This document shows positions 13,401 through 23,823 of a DNA stretch of 64,000 bases, in pieces (position 1 is the first letter of the stretch; the number at the start of each line of letters is the position of its first letter). The notes under the pieces were generated by a model. It ran no database searches. It worked only from the letters and a program-made list of their open reading frames with translations, and was not told where the DNA came from. A program made the translations under genes and the position numbers. This stretch comes from Tetranychus cinnabarinus (taxonomy: Eukaryota > Arthropoda > Arachnida > Trombidiformes > Tetranychidae). Where the stretch lies: contig WHVY01000003.1 in NCBI GenBank assembly GCA_022266195.1, positions 11,346,001-11,410,000 on the forward strand, written 5' to 3'.

Positions 13401-15315
13401 GAATGAAATGCAAACTTCAATGATGAATCAACTTTTATTGGGTTCAATTGGTACAACATTGAGAGATGTTAATCCTTTGAGGAATCCTTTTGATGAAGAG
13501 ACGGAAAGTTCATCAGCTTATGATGGTAATAATAATGAATCTGAAAATGACAAGGCAAGACGCTTGGAATCAATAATGTTAAAGGGTGAAGAGGACGACA
13601 AGGATTCATTGTTGACACCATCTTTGGGTTCTTCTTCATCTTCAGATGGTTCATTGTCACCTTTTCCATCCCAAGACTCTTTAGATGTAAATGAAGCAGA
13701 AATTTCCTCTTCCTCAGCATCTTCTTCATCATCACCTTCGTCCCCTTCATTATCCTCTTCAACATCTTCTTCACCAGAAGCAACTTTCTCTGCCTTCTCC
13801 AGTCTCGTCGATTCGGATAATTTTAATTCACTTTCACTGCGATCCCTGATTAAACGGTTAAAGCCTTTCCAATCAGCTGAATCATCATCATTAACATCAT
13901 CGTCCTCATCAGGGTCACCAATTATGCCAGGATCAGCATCCTCATTGTCTGATGCCCATAATCATCAATCAATCTTTAGTCAGCATCACTTATTAAATTT
14001 AGGAGATGCTAATGTAGATTCTGTATCATCCAAATCAATGGTTCCTTTAACATTGACTACAGATTTAACTGGATCCTTACAGCAGGCTTTATCATCAGCC
14101 ATGTCAACCTCTTCATTAAACTCGCCCTCTCTATCACAATCATCTTCTTCTTCATCTTCTTCACCCAACGAATTATTCAATATGCTGAACCTTTACCAGC
14201 AAATCAATGACAATTCAATGTCTACAGCGAAAGATGATTTTAATTTACATTTATTTAAACCTCTTTACGCTTCCAATTCACACTCTCCAACATTTTCACT
14301 TTCATCTTCTTCACCTTCAACATCTTCGTATCGCACTTCATCATCATCATCGCCCTCATCAAATGATCATAAAACTCGAACAATCATTTTACCAATAATG
14401 AGTGATTCTCTATTCCAATCTGCCAATCCATTTTACGAAGCGCTGTTACAATCATTATCTTCATCGTCATCATCTTCTTCACTACCTTCTGGTTCAACTT
14501 TAAAGCTTTTTCAAGATGGCTTTACAAATACTAACTCTGAATTGAGTCTTGATGGTCAATCAAATGTTGGTGAATTGAGTAGCCTCTCGGGTGTTACAGG
14601 TACCAATGAAATGGACGATTCAATGCACTCAGTTACACTACCCGACTCTTTGGTTGGTACATCATTTGGTGTTAAAGGCCATCCATACGTTGTTGTAGAT
14701 GAAGAGTTTAATGCTAATGGGATCGGTTTACCAGCAGGTTATAAGCCAGATATTTTGGGTATTTTGGGTAATGCAAATCAACAGAACCCACCTTGCGCTG
14801 GTATATCATCTCCTGATGCTCAATCAAATAATGGAAAATCAGAAAGAGAGAAAGAAGAATATAAAACTGAGAAAAAACCACCTTGTCTACTTCATCAACC
14901 AAATCATTATCCAAGCTCAGTCGATCAAGAAAACAACAGAAATGAAGATCGCCAACCACAATCACACCAATTCCATCAACCTCGAGAACCCAATCGAAAT
15001 CCAACTGGACCAGATAGTCAGACATCAAATGATGATAAAGACAAATATCATCGACACCGAGATCAAGACCGCGATCAAGACCGAGACCAACATCGAGACA
15101 AACACCGAGATCAACACCGAGATCAATACAGAGATCAGTACAGAGATTCACAACAAGATCAATACCGAAGTCAACACCGAAATCAACCTCAGGGACATCA
15201 TCTGGATGATGACCGAGAACCATACATCCCACGGAATCGAACAAGCTTTCGAAGTATCCCTTTCATTAAAGGCGCTTATAGATACAAACCTGATCCAGGT
15301 TATGAAGTAGTTTAA
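10466..15315 (+). CDS. Secreted serine-rich acidic protein (two exons)
   Basis: Exon 1, 10466-10572, encodes a signal peptide (starts MLTYILLIWLINLADYG) and ends at a consensus GTAAGT donor in phase 2. Exon 2 runs 13113-15315 after an AG acceptor at 13111-13112; its first base completes the split codon, and the hydrophilic frame is open from there, 22 codons before the first in-frame Met at 13180. Total about 769 residues. The body is dominated by Ser runs (encoded by mixed TCA/TCT/TCC codons), Asp/Glu/Asn-rich stretches and dispersed Leu/Phe. Near the C-terminus are a charged HRDQ-type repeat (15055-15189) and a distinct tail (SFRSIPFIKGAYRYKPDPGY). Only a few Cys are present. I recognise no domain. 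It resembles extracellular matrix, silk-like or mucus proteins in composition only. AATAAA occurs near 15439. The 2.5-kb intron holds no recognised gene. Confidence 0.72.
15055..15189 (+). repeat. 12-bp coding minisatellite (HRDQ/YRDQ units)
   Basis: About eleven imperfect copies of a 12-base unit (consensus like CACCGAGATCAA) inside the secreted serine-rich gene encode alternating Arg-Asp-Gln-His/Tyr. Units differ by point changes (cgagat, cgcgat, agagat), so the array has diverged rather than being freshly expanded. Confidence 0.85.
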
Positions 15316-15508
15316 CTCAACTACATAATCTAAACCATTTAAAGGCCTTCCGTCTATTAGGACTCACAATTTGTCAGCATCAACAAATTTATCAAATGTT
15401 AATTCATTATTTTTCAAACACTCATATTGAATTTGTCAAATAAATTTTTGTATTTTAATCACCTCGCACTGTATTTATTTGAAATTGACAATTATAAATT
15501 AGAACATA

Positions 15509-15976
15509 CAGTAAAACCTCGCAAAGGTTGTATTGTTTTTAGGTGGACCGGGGGGCCGCGACAGCTTTTAAGGCGCCGTCTACCCCTTGCTACCTAGGTG
15601 TTTTACCGACCCATAGGCGCTAGGCTTTATCCAGCTGAGCTGGGAATCCACAGGATGGGAAGTGGGATAGGCCAGGGGGCTTAACCCTGGATAAGCTGGT
15701 TTTACTGTAAACGCCCGAGTACCAGGACTTGTCGAGATTCGAACGCTAACCCCAAAGATGCAGACACAACATATGAGAGTTAGCAGTCTTATCGCAACCT
15801 CAAACCACTCGGCCAAGGTTGTACTCGCAAAGGTTGTGAGCGGTCCTGCCGCCTAGCGATATTGTTTGTGCAACTCTTTGAAATTATTAACATAATTGCA
15901 TTGTAAAAGTGGGGAAAATCTTAAATCCCAAAGATGGCGTTGTTTAGTTTCATACAACCTTTGCGAGGTTTTACTG
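15509..15976. mobile_element. Non-autonomous DNA transposon (MITE), pogo/Tc1-mariner type
   Basis: Perfect 24-bp terminal inverted repeats occupy 15509-15532 and 15953-15976, beginning CAGTAAAACCTCG. They are flanked by TA dinucleotides (15507-15508 and 15977-15978), the expected target duplication of the Tc1/mariner/pogo superfamily; the CAGT...ACCTCG end resembles pogo/Tigger ends. The 468-bp interior encodes no transposase, is more GC-rich than its surroundings, and contains internal partial copies of the end sequence (near 15700 and 15826) and tRNA-like segments. It sits in the spacer 3' of the serine-rich gene. Perfect ends suggest recent insertion. Confidence 0.88.
15724..15822 (-). pseudogene. 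tRNA-Ser(GCT)-like degenerate sequence inside the MITE
   Basis: Read on the minus strand, this shows a tRNA D-arm box (TGGCCGAGTGGTTTGAGG), an anticodon-like ACTGCTAA (GCT, Ser) and a T-arm box (GTTCGAATCTCG) in the right order, with a long variable region. Acceptor and anticodon stems do not pair well, so a functional tRNA is unlikely. A second weaker tRNA-like block (AGCTCAGCTGGATAAAGC, minus strand) lies at about 15600-15650. The element may have captured tRNA genes or a tRNA-derived SINE. Confidence 0.6.
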
Positions 15977-16473
15977 TAACCGAAATCGGAAATTCAGAAT
16001 TAAATCTAGTGCTATTTCTGAAATAAACTTGCAACTTGCCATTAATAAGATTAGATTATTATTAGATATATTTGTACAAATAAATCAATTGAAACAATAG
16101 ATTCTTATGCATTAATCAAGTCCAATAGTGCAATTGGTTCACTTTTGAGCGTCTCAAATGAACGCCTTTTGAACACAGCCGATGACAACAATATCCTTGA
16201 TAATTTACTAACGTGAAATCATTGTTACAGAAACTACCGAAGTAAATTTAAAAGCCAAATTAAAATCTCTGGATATGAATGATACGAGTAAGTTTTAATA
16301 AACAAGATTTTACAATTGAGATTCTAAGTAAATCCAACAAATGTATGAATTTTAAACAATTTGATTTGTCGAAACGAATGTATTTAAAGTTTAAATTTTA
16401 AACTTGATCAACAGATGGAGCAAAAGTATCGAACTCATGGAAATCGATTATCAATTTTTGCAGATATTTCTAG

Positions 16474-16493
16474 TATCGATATTTATATCGATA
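16474..16493. promoter_or_regulatory. Two TATCGATA (DRE-like) octamers
   Basis: TATCGATA is present exactly at 16474-16481 and 16486-16493, with another ATCGAT-type core just upstream and a TATCG just downstream. In Drosophila this octamer is the DRE bound by DREF/BEAF-32 at housekeeping promoters. Here it lies about 590 bp upstream of the start codon of the gene at 17083. Function in this organism is inference. Confidence 0.4.
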
Positions 16494-17082
16494 GAAAATA
16501 TCGTTTAAACCATGCTTTTCTATGGAGGGAAGGGATATGTAGCAGTGAGTACGGATACTATCTGTTTGAACTTGTAAACAAAATTTGATAAGCTCTTATT
16601 CAGGATAATTATTACAGCATGTTAAATAATTATTGCAATTAAGCAAAATTTTATCTCAATTATCTTTAAAGGAAATTAATTAAATCGAGGAAAGGGAAGT
16701 CCAATGATTAAATGGTCGATTAAGTTCGATTGTTTGTAACTATACTTTCCCTTGTTTGCCTGTTTCCTTGGTTAGCGATTTACCCTCGCTTTTTCCATTG
16801 GTCTTCCATTCCTTCTCTTCTGCGCGCTTTGTTTTTATTTAGCGGCTCTTCACTCGTTTGGAGCTTTTTTATTGTAAGAGATCAACACTGTCTTCCTTTC
16901 GTTTAATCTTCATCATCAACTCACAATAATCATTTCTGTATTATATACATCTTTGCTCTGTTCACTTTGTTTCTTATTTGTGCATTTTTTCATTGTAAAT
17001 TTTCCATAAACTTGCATTTTCTCATCCGTTTGCCTTGTTCCAATTTGTAACCTTTTTCTTCTCTGGTTAACTGGAATCAATT

Positions 17083-18204
17083 ATGATTGCAAATTCTTCG
17101 CCACCTCGATCTACACCTTTAACGCCTTTCAACAGTTCACCTTTTAGTCGTGGTTCCCGGGCAGTTCACCAAGGTCTGAAAAAAGCTAAAGCTGTTATCA
17201 ATACTGGAAAGGACGAGGCTGATATTGATATGGGCTCGCTGTCTTCAAAAGATGATATTAATGGAGGTAACGAAGGTAATGCAGATAAGCAGACAAAACC
17301 AGAGTCACCAACTTCAAGTAGCTGTGATGCCAATTTAACCCCAAGTTCAAGGGGAATATTGAAACGCCGAAGAGAAGCTGAGATGGATTGTGACGAAGCT
17401 GTTAGCTGTAGTAAGAAAAAAGTTATATTTGCCAGTCCAATTTCTGTTTCAAAGATCATCGATAATGTTCTTGCTGCAAAAGGTCACAAAACTATTAGGA
17501 GACGAAAGCTCAGATATGAAGATTCAGCTGATGAGACTAGTGATAGTAAAGAGGCGCCAACTGGACCTATTGTTGAGCCTGTTCTTGAAAAAATACCTGA
17601 AACAGAAACACTTGCCTTGAATGGAGCAATCCATGAAAATTCTGAAAATAGTGAGCCTGATAACCATGTTAAACAAATGCAACCTGTGACCCGTAGAATG
17701 AGAAGTTCCACTCGAGTAGGCGTTAAAACACCTAGTAATCCTCAATCTGATAGTCAAGTGGAGAAACTTGAAACCAATGCAAAGGACACTCAAGCTGAGG
17801 GCAACATTCCAAAATCTAGTGACATTAAAGTGAATGTAAAAAGCAACCCTGAAGTCATATCGCAAGATGCAAACGATACCGAAGAAAGTGATATTATCTT
17901 TAAAAATATTGAATCTTTGCTCATGAAGATGGAATCATCAAGTTCAAGTTCAAGTGACACACCGAGTTCTGTTGGTTACTTCAAGGAGAAATTTGTATCG
18001 CTTAATTCAATTCCCGATCCAAAACCCGTCCAAAACACTGACAATGACCTTCCCAAGAAAGGCAACAAAATATCATGTCTACTAACACCTAGTAATTTTG
18101 AATTTGATCTTAATTGTATACCACGCTTAGACCCTTCCCAAATAATTCCTAAGGCATCAATTGTGATAAAAAGATTAACTGAAGAACTCATCAACAGTAA
18201 GTGA
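17083..18204 (+). CDS. Nuclear-type protein with PP1-docking SILK and RVxF motifs; possibly RIF1 C-terminus-like
   Basis: A single open frame of 373 codons starts at ATG 17083 and stops at TGA 18202. It begins with SPPRSTPLTPFNSSPF, a proline-directed phosphosite-like stretch. Residues 91-94 read GILK and 113-116 KVIF followed by ASPIS: the SILK plus RVxF pair used by regulators to dock protein phosphatase 1, about 20 residues apart. This pairing and the downstream ASP box resemble what I recall of the RIF1 C-terminal region, but the rest (acidic, Ser-rich, basic patches such as RRRKLRYED) gives no firm match. The stop overlaps a consensus donor (AACA|GTAAGTGA at 18199), so further exons are possible; none was recognised downstream. 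Product identity is therefore uncertain; a chromatin- or PP1-associated protein is the best reading. Confidence 0.7.
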   Translation: MIANSSPPRSTPLTPFNSSPFSRGSRAVHQGLKKAKAVINTGKDEADIDMGSLSSKDDINGGNEGNADKQTKPESPTSSSCDANLTPSSRGILKRRREAEMDCDEAVSCSKKKVIFASPISVSKIIDNVLAAKGHKTIRRRKLRYEDSADETSDSKEAPTGPIVEPVLEKIPETETLALNGAIHENSENSEPDNHVKQMQPVTRRMRSSTRVGVKTPSNPQSDSQVEKLETNAKDTQAEGNIPKSSDIKVNVKSNPEVISQDANDTEESDIIFKNIESLLMKMESSSSSSSDTPSSVGYFKEKFVSLNSIPDPKPVQNTDNDLPKKGNKISCLLTPSNFEFDLNCIPRLDPSQIIPKASIVIKRLTEELINSK

Positions 18205-21100
18205 TTCCAATTTAAATTCAGTTATGTTTTACTATTAAATAATGCAATTAAAGTTATCATTATATTTTTGTTAAACACAATTAAGAGACTGAAACCTTTC
18301 AATTTAACAATCATCCAACCAATTAATTGATCTGATGTTTTTGATAATGATAATCATCTAAACAAATTGACTTCTTGCTTTTAATCTTGTATTTAATCAA
18401 GAATAACTGAAGAAGTATTCATGTTTTATTGACTGTAACTGTACCTTAAACAGCAACAAAAAAGACACCAATCCATACAATTTATTATTTAGATAACTTG
18501 TTTCTTAATTACTCTCAATTAAATTAGCTTTTTTACGCCAAATAAGTGAAAAAAACGAACCAGATTATCAAGTTTTTCATTTTGTTGTTCGTTCAACAAC
18601 AAAACCAATTTGTTTCTCTTTTCATTTGCTTCAAGCAACTTGATAGTTAGTTAATCAACTGAAGAGCAGCAAACTGTCAACTTAAATTGCTGTTTTCTTA
18701 CTCACTTTTGGTTAATCAGAACAATTGAAATGACTAACCCTGCGTTAATTGTTTTACTTTCGACGATTTGCAATCAAATGGTTATAACACTGATTTATTT
18801 GTTGCAAGGTGTGTTAAGTTTAACCTCACCTATCAAATATTTCTTATCTTCATTTGATTAATACAATTTATTTCACCAACCATTTACTAACATCATCATC
18901 TCCATTGTTACTGTTATCATTATTAAAATATTATATCGTTAAATTGGTTTCAATACACTTTAAAATGCATTAAAAATGATTAACCCAAAATTTAATTAAC
19001 CACACACACCACACTGGTTGATTGAATGAAGACGAGTTATTATATTATATAAAAATGGGACTTCAACCAGTTTAAAATGATTGTTCAATCCCAATGTAGG
19101 CTATTTGCTTTCATTATTTGATTATGCAGAAAATGACAAAACCCAAGTATATCACTTTTAACAACAATTAACACCCACTGTTAAGGTAATAACAATCATT
19201 GAGGTTAACCCTTTTCACTTTACAATGCAGCATTAACTTTCACAATCAACAGGAAGTATAAAAGTATGAAAGTTAAATCATCAAAGATTATTTCAATATT
19301 GATATCGATCAACACTGAGAAATCAAAGATTTAAATCATGAACTTAATCAACTTTGTCAAGGATTAAACTAAACCATTCCAAGTTTACATGCATTATTCA
19401 TTTTCTTATGCATATTCAACGATCAATATTAATCAATCAATCGTTTAAAAAGGTTTCATATTTTTTTGCTTTTTTTGTTGTCTTACATTTTTAAATCTTT
19501 AATCAGTTATTCAGTTGATTGTTATATAGATATTGTAACAATTTTGAGCACAAAAAAAGGTTAACAAGTAAAATGAGTACCATTTTAGCAAATTGCTATT
19601 GGTTTTTTTACTTGTTAACTTGATTGTATCATTTTTACTGTTGACCATAAAATAATTTTAAATTTTTTTTCTTTGATAAATCAAAGTTAAGGTTAATAGT
19701 TATAATGTGATAATTAGTAGTTTAATTTGGTAACGAAAAATGATGAACTGGTATTTCTTTGATTCTCATGTGAAACTTTTTTTTTCTATTTTATATTTTT
19801 TTTTCTTAAAAAGGGTTACTTGGTAAGGAGAGGAACCAAGAGAAAGCCACCAATCAAAGAAACAAACAAGATTATTTGAAGCTAATTGTGGTCTCGGGAT
19901 CAAATCGTAAACAAAAGCGGAACTAAATGGCTGTTTGACTGTTTCATCAATAAAAATCCGCAAATTATTTCATCAATAACAATGATAACCTGACAACAAT
20001 AAAGGCAACACCAAAAAAAGAGACAAAGTGCGGTTCATCTTAAAACTAGGGCAACCTTGAATGTTAACAATTTGCTGTTTTTTTGGTCTTATTTTAGCAA
20101 AACAAGAAGTAACAACAACAGAAAGATTAGAGAAACAAACCTGATTCCAGAAATTCATTTAATCTAATTAACATGATTGATCAGTAAACATCAACTTTCT
20201 CTACTTCAACAACACAAACCAGCAAACAATTAAAGCCATTCAACTATTGCCTGCACACAACTCTTTACTATGATGAATTAATTCCGGACAAGATCTGCAA
20301 TCAATACGAGATTAAAAATCCATTCTAGTTAATTTGGCTTTAATTTGATTGTCTTGGCGGATTTGATTGGACAATTGAGATGTCTCCTGAAGAGCTTGTT
20401 GATCAAAAAGCATTTATGCAAATAGAAGTTGATTCCCATCAAATATTAATTAAATTGATTAAAGATTACGATATCCAGCAACATTGGATAATAATTTAAC
20501 TGTACAAATAATGTTAATAAAAAAGTAGGACGAAGCCACGTCAAAAACGAACCCATTAAATCTCTCTTATTGGGAACGCTTAGCGATCTTGGTTTTTTTT
20601 GTTGTTTTTTCGTGGAACCGGCTTCTTCGCTATCTTTTTACTGAATATTTCAGCCCACTTCAAGCTCTCATCATCATCATCATAATCAACGACAACATCT
20701 TACTTCTCATCCCTTTAACTTTCTTTCTCACACTTTTCAATCAACGTCTCAAATAACAAACAAAAATCAGTTTTCCTTCATTTGTTTCTCTATCTTTTTA
20801 ACCGAACAGTTGATCATTTTTATCGTAATTAAATTTCATTTCATTAACCAAGTCAACAAACAATCTAATTAACAAGTGTAATAATTGTCCTTTACGATTG
20901 AATGTCCGAGTGAAATTTGGACAAATATTTCCATAACTTATCTAACCGTTTGTTTGACCAGCAACTGCCTTGTTATAACTTGTGATATGATATTTGTAAC
21001 TTAACTCTAGTTTAACTGTCTTTAAATTTATTTGAAAATTGTAACTAATTCTCATTTCGAGACATTTTCCAATACAAATCACTTTAAAGCCAAATCAATA
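18205..21100. other. Intergenic, no gene supported
   Basis: AT-rich DNA, with short chance-length frames only. Could contain intron and a terminal exon of the gene at 17083 if its donor at 18199 is used, but I cannot identify one. Confidence 0.45.
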
Positions 21101-22849
21101 ATGTATTGGTTCAACTATGCACCTTTAACTGCCATTTTGTTAACAACTTGTTTAAACCTTTGTTCATCTTCTTCCTCTACATCCTATTCAAATCTTTACG
21201 AGGACGATGATCGATACTCATTAGATGCAGACTCACCTGATCCCATCTCAGAAGGTGGAATTCGAGGTTCTCGGACTTACCAATTTCCATCTTCTCAAAT
21301 CAACAACTATCCAAATGATGGATACTCAAAAGCCGAAGACACTCAATCTGATCCAATCTCATCTGTGCGCCGATTTCCTCAGTACCCATCTTCGTCTTCC
21401 TTAACCACTTCACCTTCCATAATACCTTATCAAGCAAGTGGTTCCTCGCTATCAAGCGATAGCCTTGTTTCCCGCCAGCCACAGGTTATATCAGTTCTCA
21501 GTGGAAATGCTTCGCCCCATCAGAGTATCACATGGAAACCACCGGCCACTATTAACCCACCGCCAAAACCTGGTCATTCTTCAAGTCAAACTCAGGGTCG
21601 ATCTTCAGGAGCTTCTTCAACATTAGATTCACACTCTTCATCTCATGGATCTGAGTTAACAGAGGAACGCTTGAATCGCTTTTATCCAACTTCATCTCTA
21701 ACGTCAACTGTTGAGCCGCGTTCCAACTCACCCTCATCCTCTAATCCATCATCCTTCAAAGATCAAGGCCAACCTGGATCACATCAAACAAATAAAGTCA
21801 CTCGATCATCATTACCTTCAACCAACTCATCACCAGTTTCAAACTCAGCATCAGCATCTCATCCTTCATCTTCATCTTCACCAACCAATAGTACAGGGAA
21901 AAAGGATGATGTTGTCATCTATTACTATTATTATTATGATGATGATGATAGTAAAAATGGAACCATGACCCGAGTTGTCAAAAATTCTGATTCAAGTTTA
22001 GACACAATTCCAAGTTTAGAGGGTTACGATAAAATACCAGATAATAAATTGTCTAAAGGATCAACCTCATCATCACCAACAATATCAACTTCCTCATCAT
22101 CCTCGTCATCTTCATCTCGTAACCAATTCCCCAATTTTTCTGATACTTTACGTGGCTCAACATCTCGACCTTTATCATGGTCAACTTTCAACTCTTCTGG
22201 ATTACCCTCTTCCTATAGTTCCTCTTCTTCTTCCTCCTCGTCTTCATCATCTTCTTCGTCCTCTTTATCCTCTTCACCAAATTACTTTGCTAACTATCAA
22301 CCTCGCCCCATCTCAGGTTCAATAGATACACATGTTCACTCATCAGTGACCCCACCTTCATCAATCAACCCACCTAAACCATCAACTGATGTGTCAGTCT
22401 CGGTTTCAGTTTCAGGCGATCAAACGACAAGCTCATCACCCAATCCAGTGTCCAATGTAATACGCTATGGTTCCAATTTGAACAACCGACCCAATTATGA
22501 TTCACCTCGAGTTAACAACATTCAAGGCCTTAATGCACGAGGAAACTCATTCTCACCCCAATTTCCTGGTCAAGCTTTCCGTCATATTCCTGGTTCTTCA
22601 ACTCCATCGACATACTCTGGACATGGATTTCCATCTGTAGGCCCTTCAGTCACTCGATCACCATTCGTTTCCAGCGATCAATCGGTATCAACTAAACCAT
22701 CAGAGCTATTAACTAACAACCATCATTATCATCGGCACACTTTACCCAACGGTAAGCTCAATCTTCTCTTTACTTTTCAGTTGTTTATGTTTCAAATATT
22801 ATTAGTAAGTCAAACTATCTTTGATGGTCATCAAAGGTTCATAATGTAA
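21101..22849 (+). CDS. Secreted serine-rich protein with Tyr6-Asp4 tract
   Basis: ATG 21101 gives a signal peptide (YAPLTAILLTTCLNLCSSS); an upstream in-frame ATG at 21032 would destroy that placement, so 21101 is preferred. The open frame runs 582 codons to 22849. It is Ser/Pro/Thr-rich with long Ser runs (e.g. 22205-22275), an acidic start (YEDDDRYSLD), and a Tyr6-Asp4 block at 21920-21949. No known domain. A consensus donor (CG|GTAAGC) at 22752 suggests the true exon may end at 22751; an AG acceptor at 23307-23308 would then add a nine-residue tail in phase (TGEIEFESL, stop 23338-23340). If unspliced, the tail is hydrophobic (LNLLFTFQLFMFQILL), which could act as a membrane or GPI-type signal. 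Composition and layout parallel the serine-rich gene at 10466 and the mucin-like gene at 26714. Confidence 0.72.
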   Translation: MYWFNYAPLTAILLTTCLNLCSSSSSTSYSNLYEDDDRYSLDADSPDPISEGGIRGSRTYQFPSSQINNYPNDGYSKAEDTQSDPISSVRRFPQYPSSSSLTTSPSIIPYQASGSSLSSDSLVSRQPQVISVLSGNASPHQSITWKPPATINPPPKPGHSSSQTQGRSSGASSTLDSHSSSHGSELTEERLNRFYPTSSLTSTVEPRSNSPSSSNPSSFKDQGQPGSHQTNKVTRSSLPSTNSSPVSNSASASHPSSSSSPTNSTGKKDDVVIYYYYYYDDDDSKNGTMTRVVKNSDSSLDTIPSLEGYDKIPDNKLSKGSTSSSPTISTSSSSSSSSSRNQFPNFSDTLRGSTSRPLSWSTFNSSGLPSSYSSSSSSSSSSSSSSSSLSSSPNYFANYQPRPISGSIDTHVHSSVTPPSSINPPKPSTDVSVSVSVSGDQTTSSSPNPVSNVIRYGSNLNNRPNYDSPRVNNIQGLNARGNSFSPQFPGQAFRHIPGSSTPSTYSGHGFPSVGPSVTRSPFVSSDQSVSTKPSELLTNNHHYHRHTLPNGKLNLLFTFQLFMFQILLVSQTIFDGHQRFIM

Positions 22850-23823
22850 GTAAATGACAACAATTGCAAATTACAATTTAGTTTAAAGTGAAATTACACA
22901 AATTATCTCTTTTCGTCAGCTCTAAAAAGTCTCAGTAATTTACTCATAAACTCAATAACAATATAGCATTTGATACAAATCAATTTTTTATCTAATGTTG
23001 GCAAGGTAAATTAGTTGGCGTTGGTTTAAGTTAAATTGAACTCGATTAAACTGCATTAAGTGAATAAAAAAGTTGAAGCACGATGTGACCCGTTTTAACG
23101 TTAAATATTCATTAGACAAAAAAAGAGTTTGAAATTAAACATTTGATTAATGTGATGATTTAGTTAATTTATTTGTTGATTGGCATTAACATCCCGGTAG
23201 AGGAAAAAGATGTTTTAAATGTATCCCCAAAAAAGATTGTCTGATCATTTGTTAAATGTTTCGTTGAATTGATCAACATTTGATTAACATGAGTCTATTT
23301 TAATTCAGGAACTGGGGAAATTGAATTCGAAAGTTTATAAGATACTGAGTTTAAGATGATTTTACAATTACATGAAAATGAACAACAAGAGTAGCATCAA
23401 TCTAAACATCTATACAATAAAGTCAAAGCATGAAATTTTTGCATAAAATGAAGGCGCCTGGAAGGATTCTTAAAGAAACTCTGCTAACAAATGATGACCA
23501 TGATTTGACATGAACAAAAAATACTTGAGATATCTAGAAACTCAGGTTCTTGAGAAAATCATTAAGCTTGTTAGATTTCATTTTGTTCAGCTGTTGAATC
23601 AGATTTTATTTTATTCTTAGTTTTGTTCATTGACGATGGTTTTTCATCAAGAATTTGAGTCTTAAATATAGATTTAATTTATTGTATTCAGTGAAAAAAA
23701 ATTACGATCAGTCATGATCGGGGGCTCCAATTGTTTTTATAGACACGAATAACAATTAAAAGCACAATTTAAAAAATCCTGTGACTCCTGTCTTGAATTG
23801 AATCTCGAAAACAAACCAAATTT
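22850..23823. other. Spacer between convergent genes
   Basis: AT-rich, no gene recognised apart from the possible terminal exon of the serine-rich gene at 23309-23340. Confidence 0.5.

Larger units (their letters stand above)
15316..17082. other. Intergenic spacer with MITE and upstream region of the next gene
   Basis: Outside the MITE (15509-15976) and DRE-like motifs no coding sequence is evident. The last 280 bases before 17083 are pyrimidine-rich on the plus strand, compatible with a 5'UTR or promoter-proximal sequence. Confidence 0.5.

Noticed and set aside
14714..15244. 176-codon minus-strand ORF with Asp/Leu/Gly repeats
   Set aside because: It is the antisense shadow of the HRDQ repeat in the serine-rich gene.
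14699..15310. 203-codon plus-strand ORF in an alternate frame
   Set aside because: It overlaps the main serine-rich frame, is repetitive (TEI units), and has no splice support.
15580..15816. 78-codon minus-strand ORF in the MITE
   Set aside because: It coincides with the tRNA-like and terminal-motif sequence of the transposon and has no protein features.
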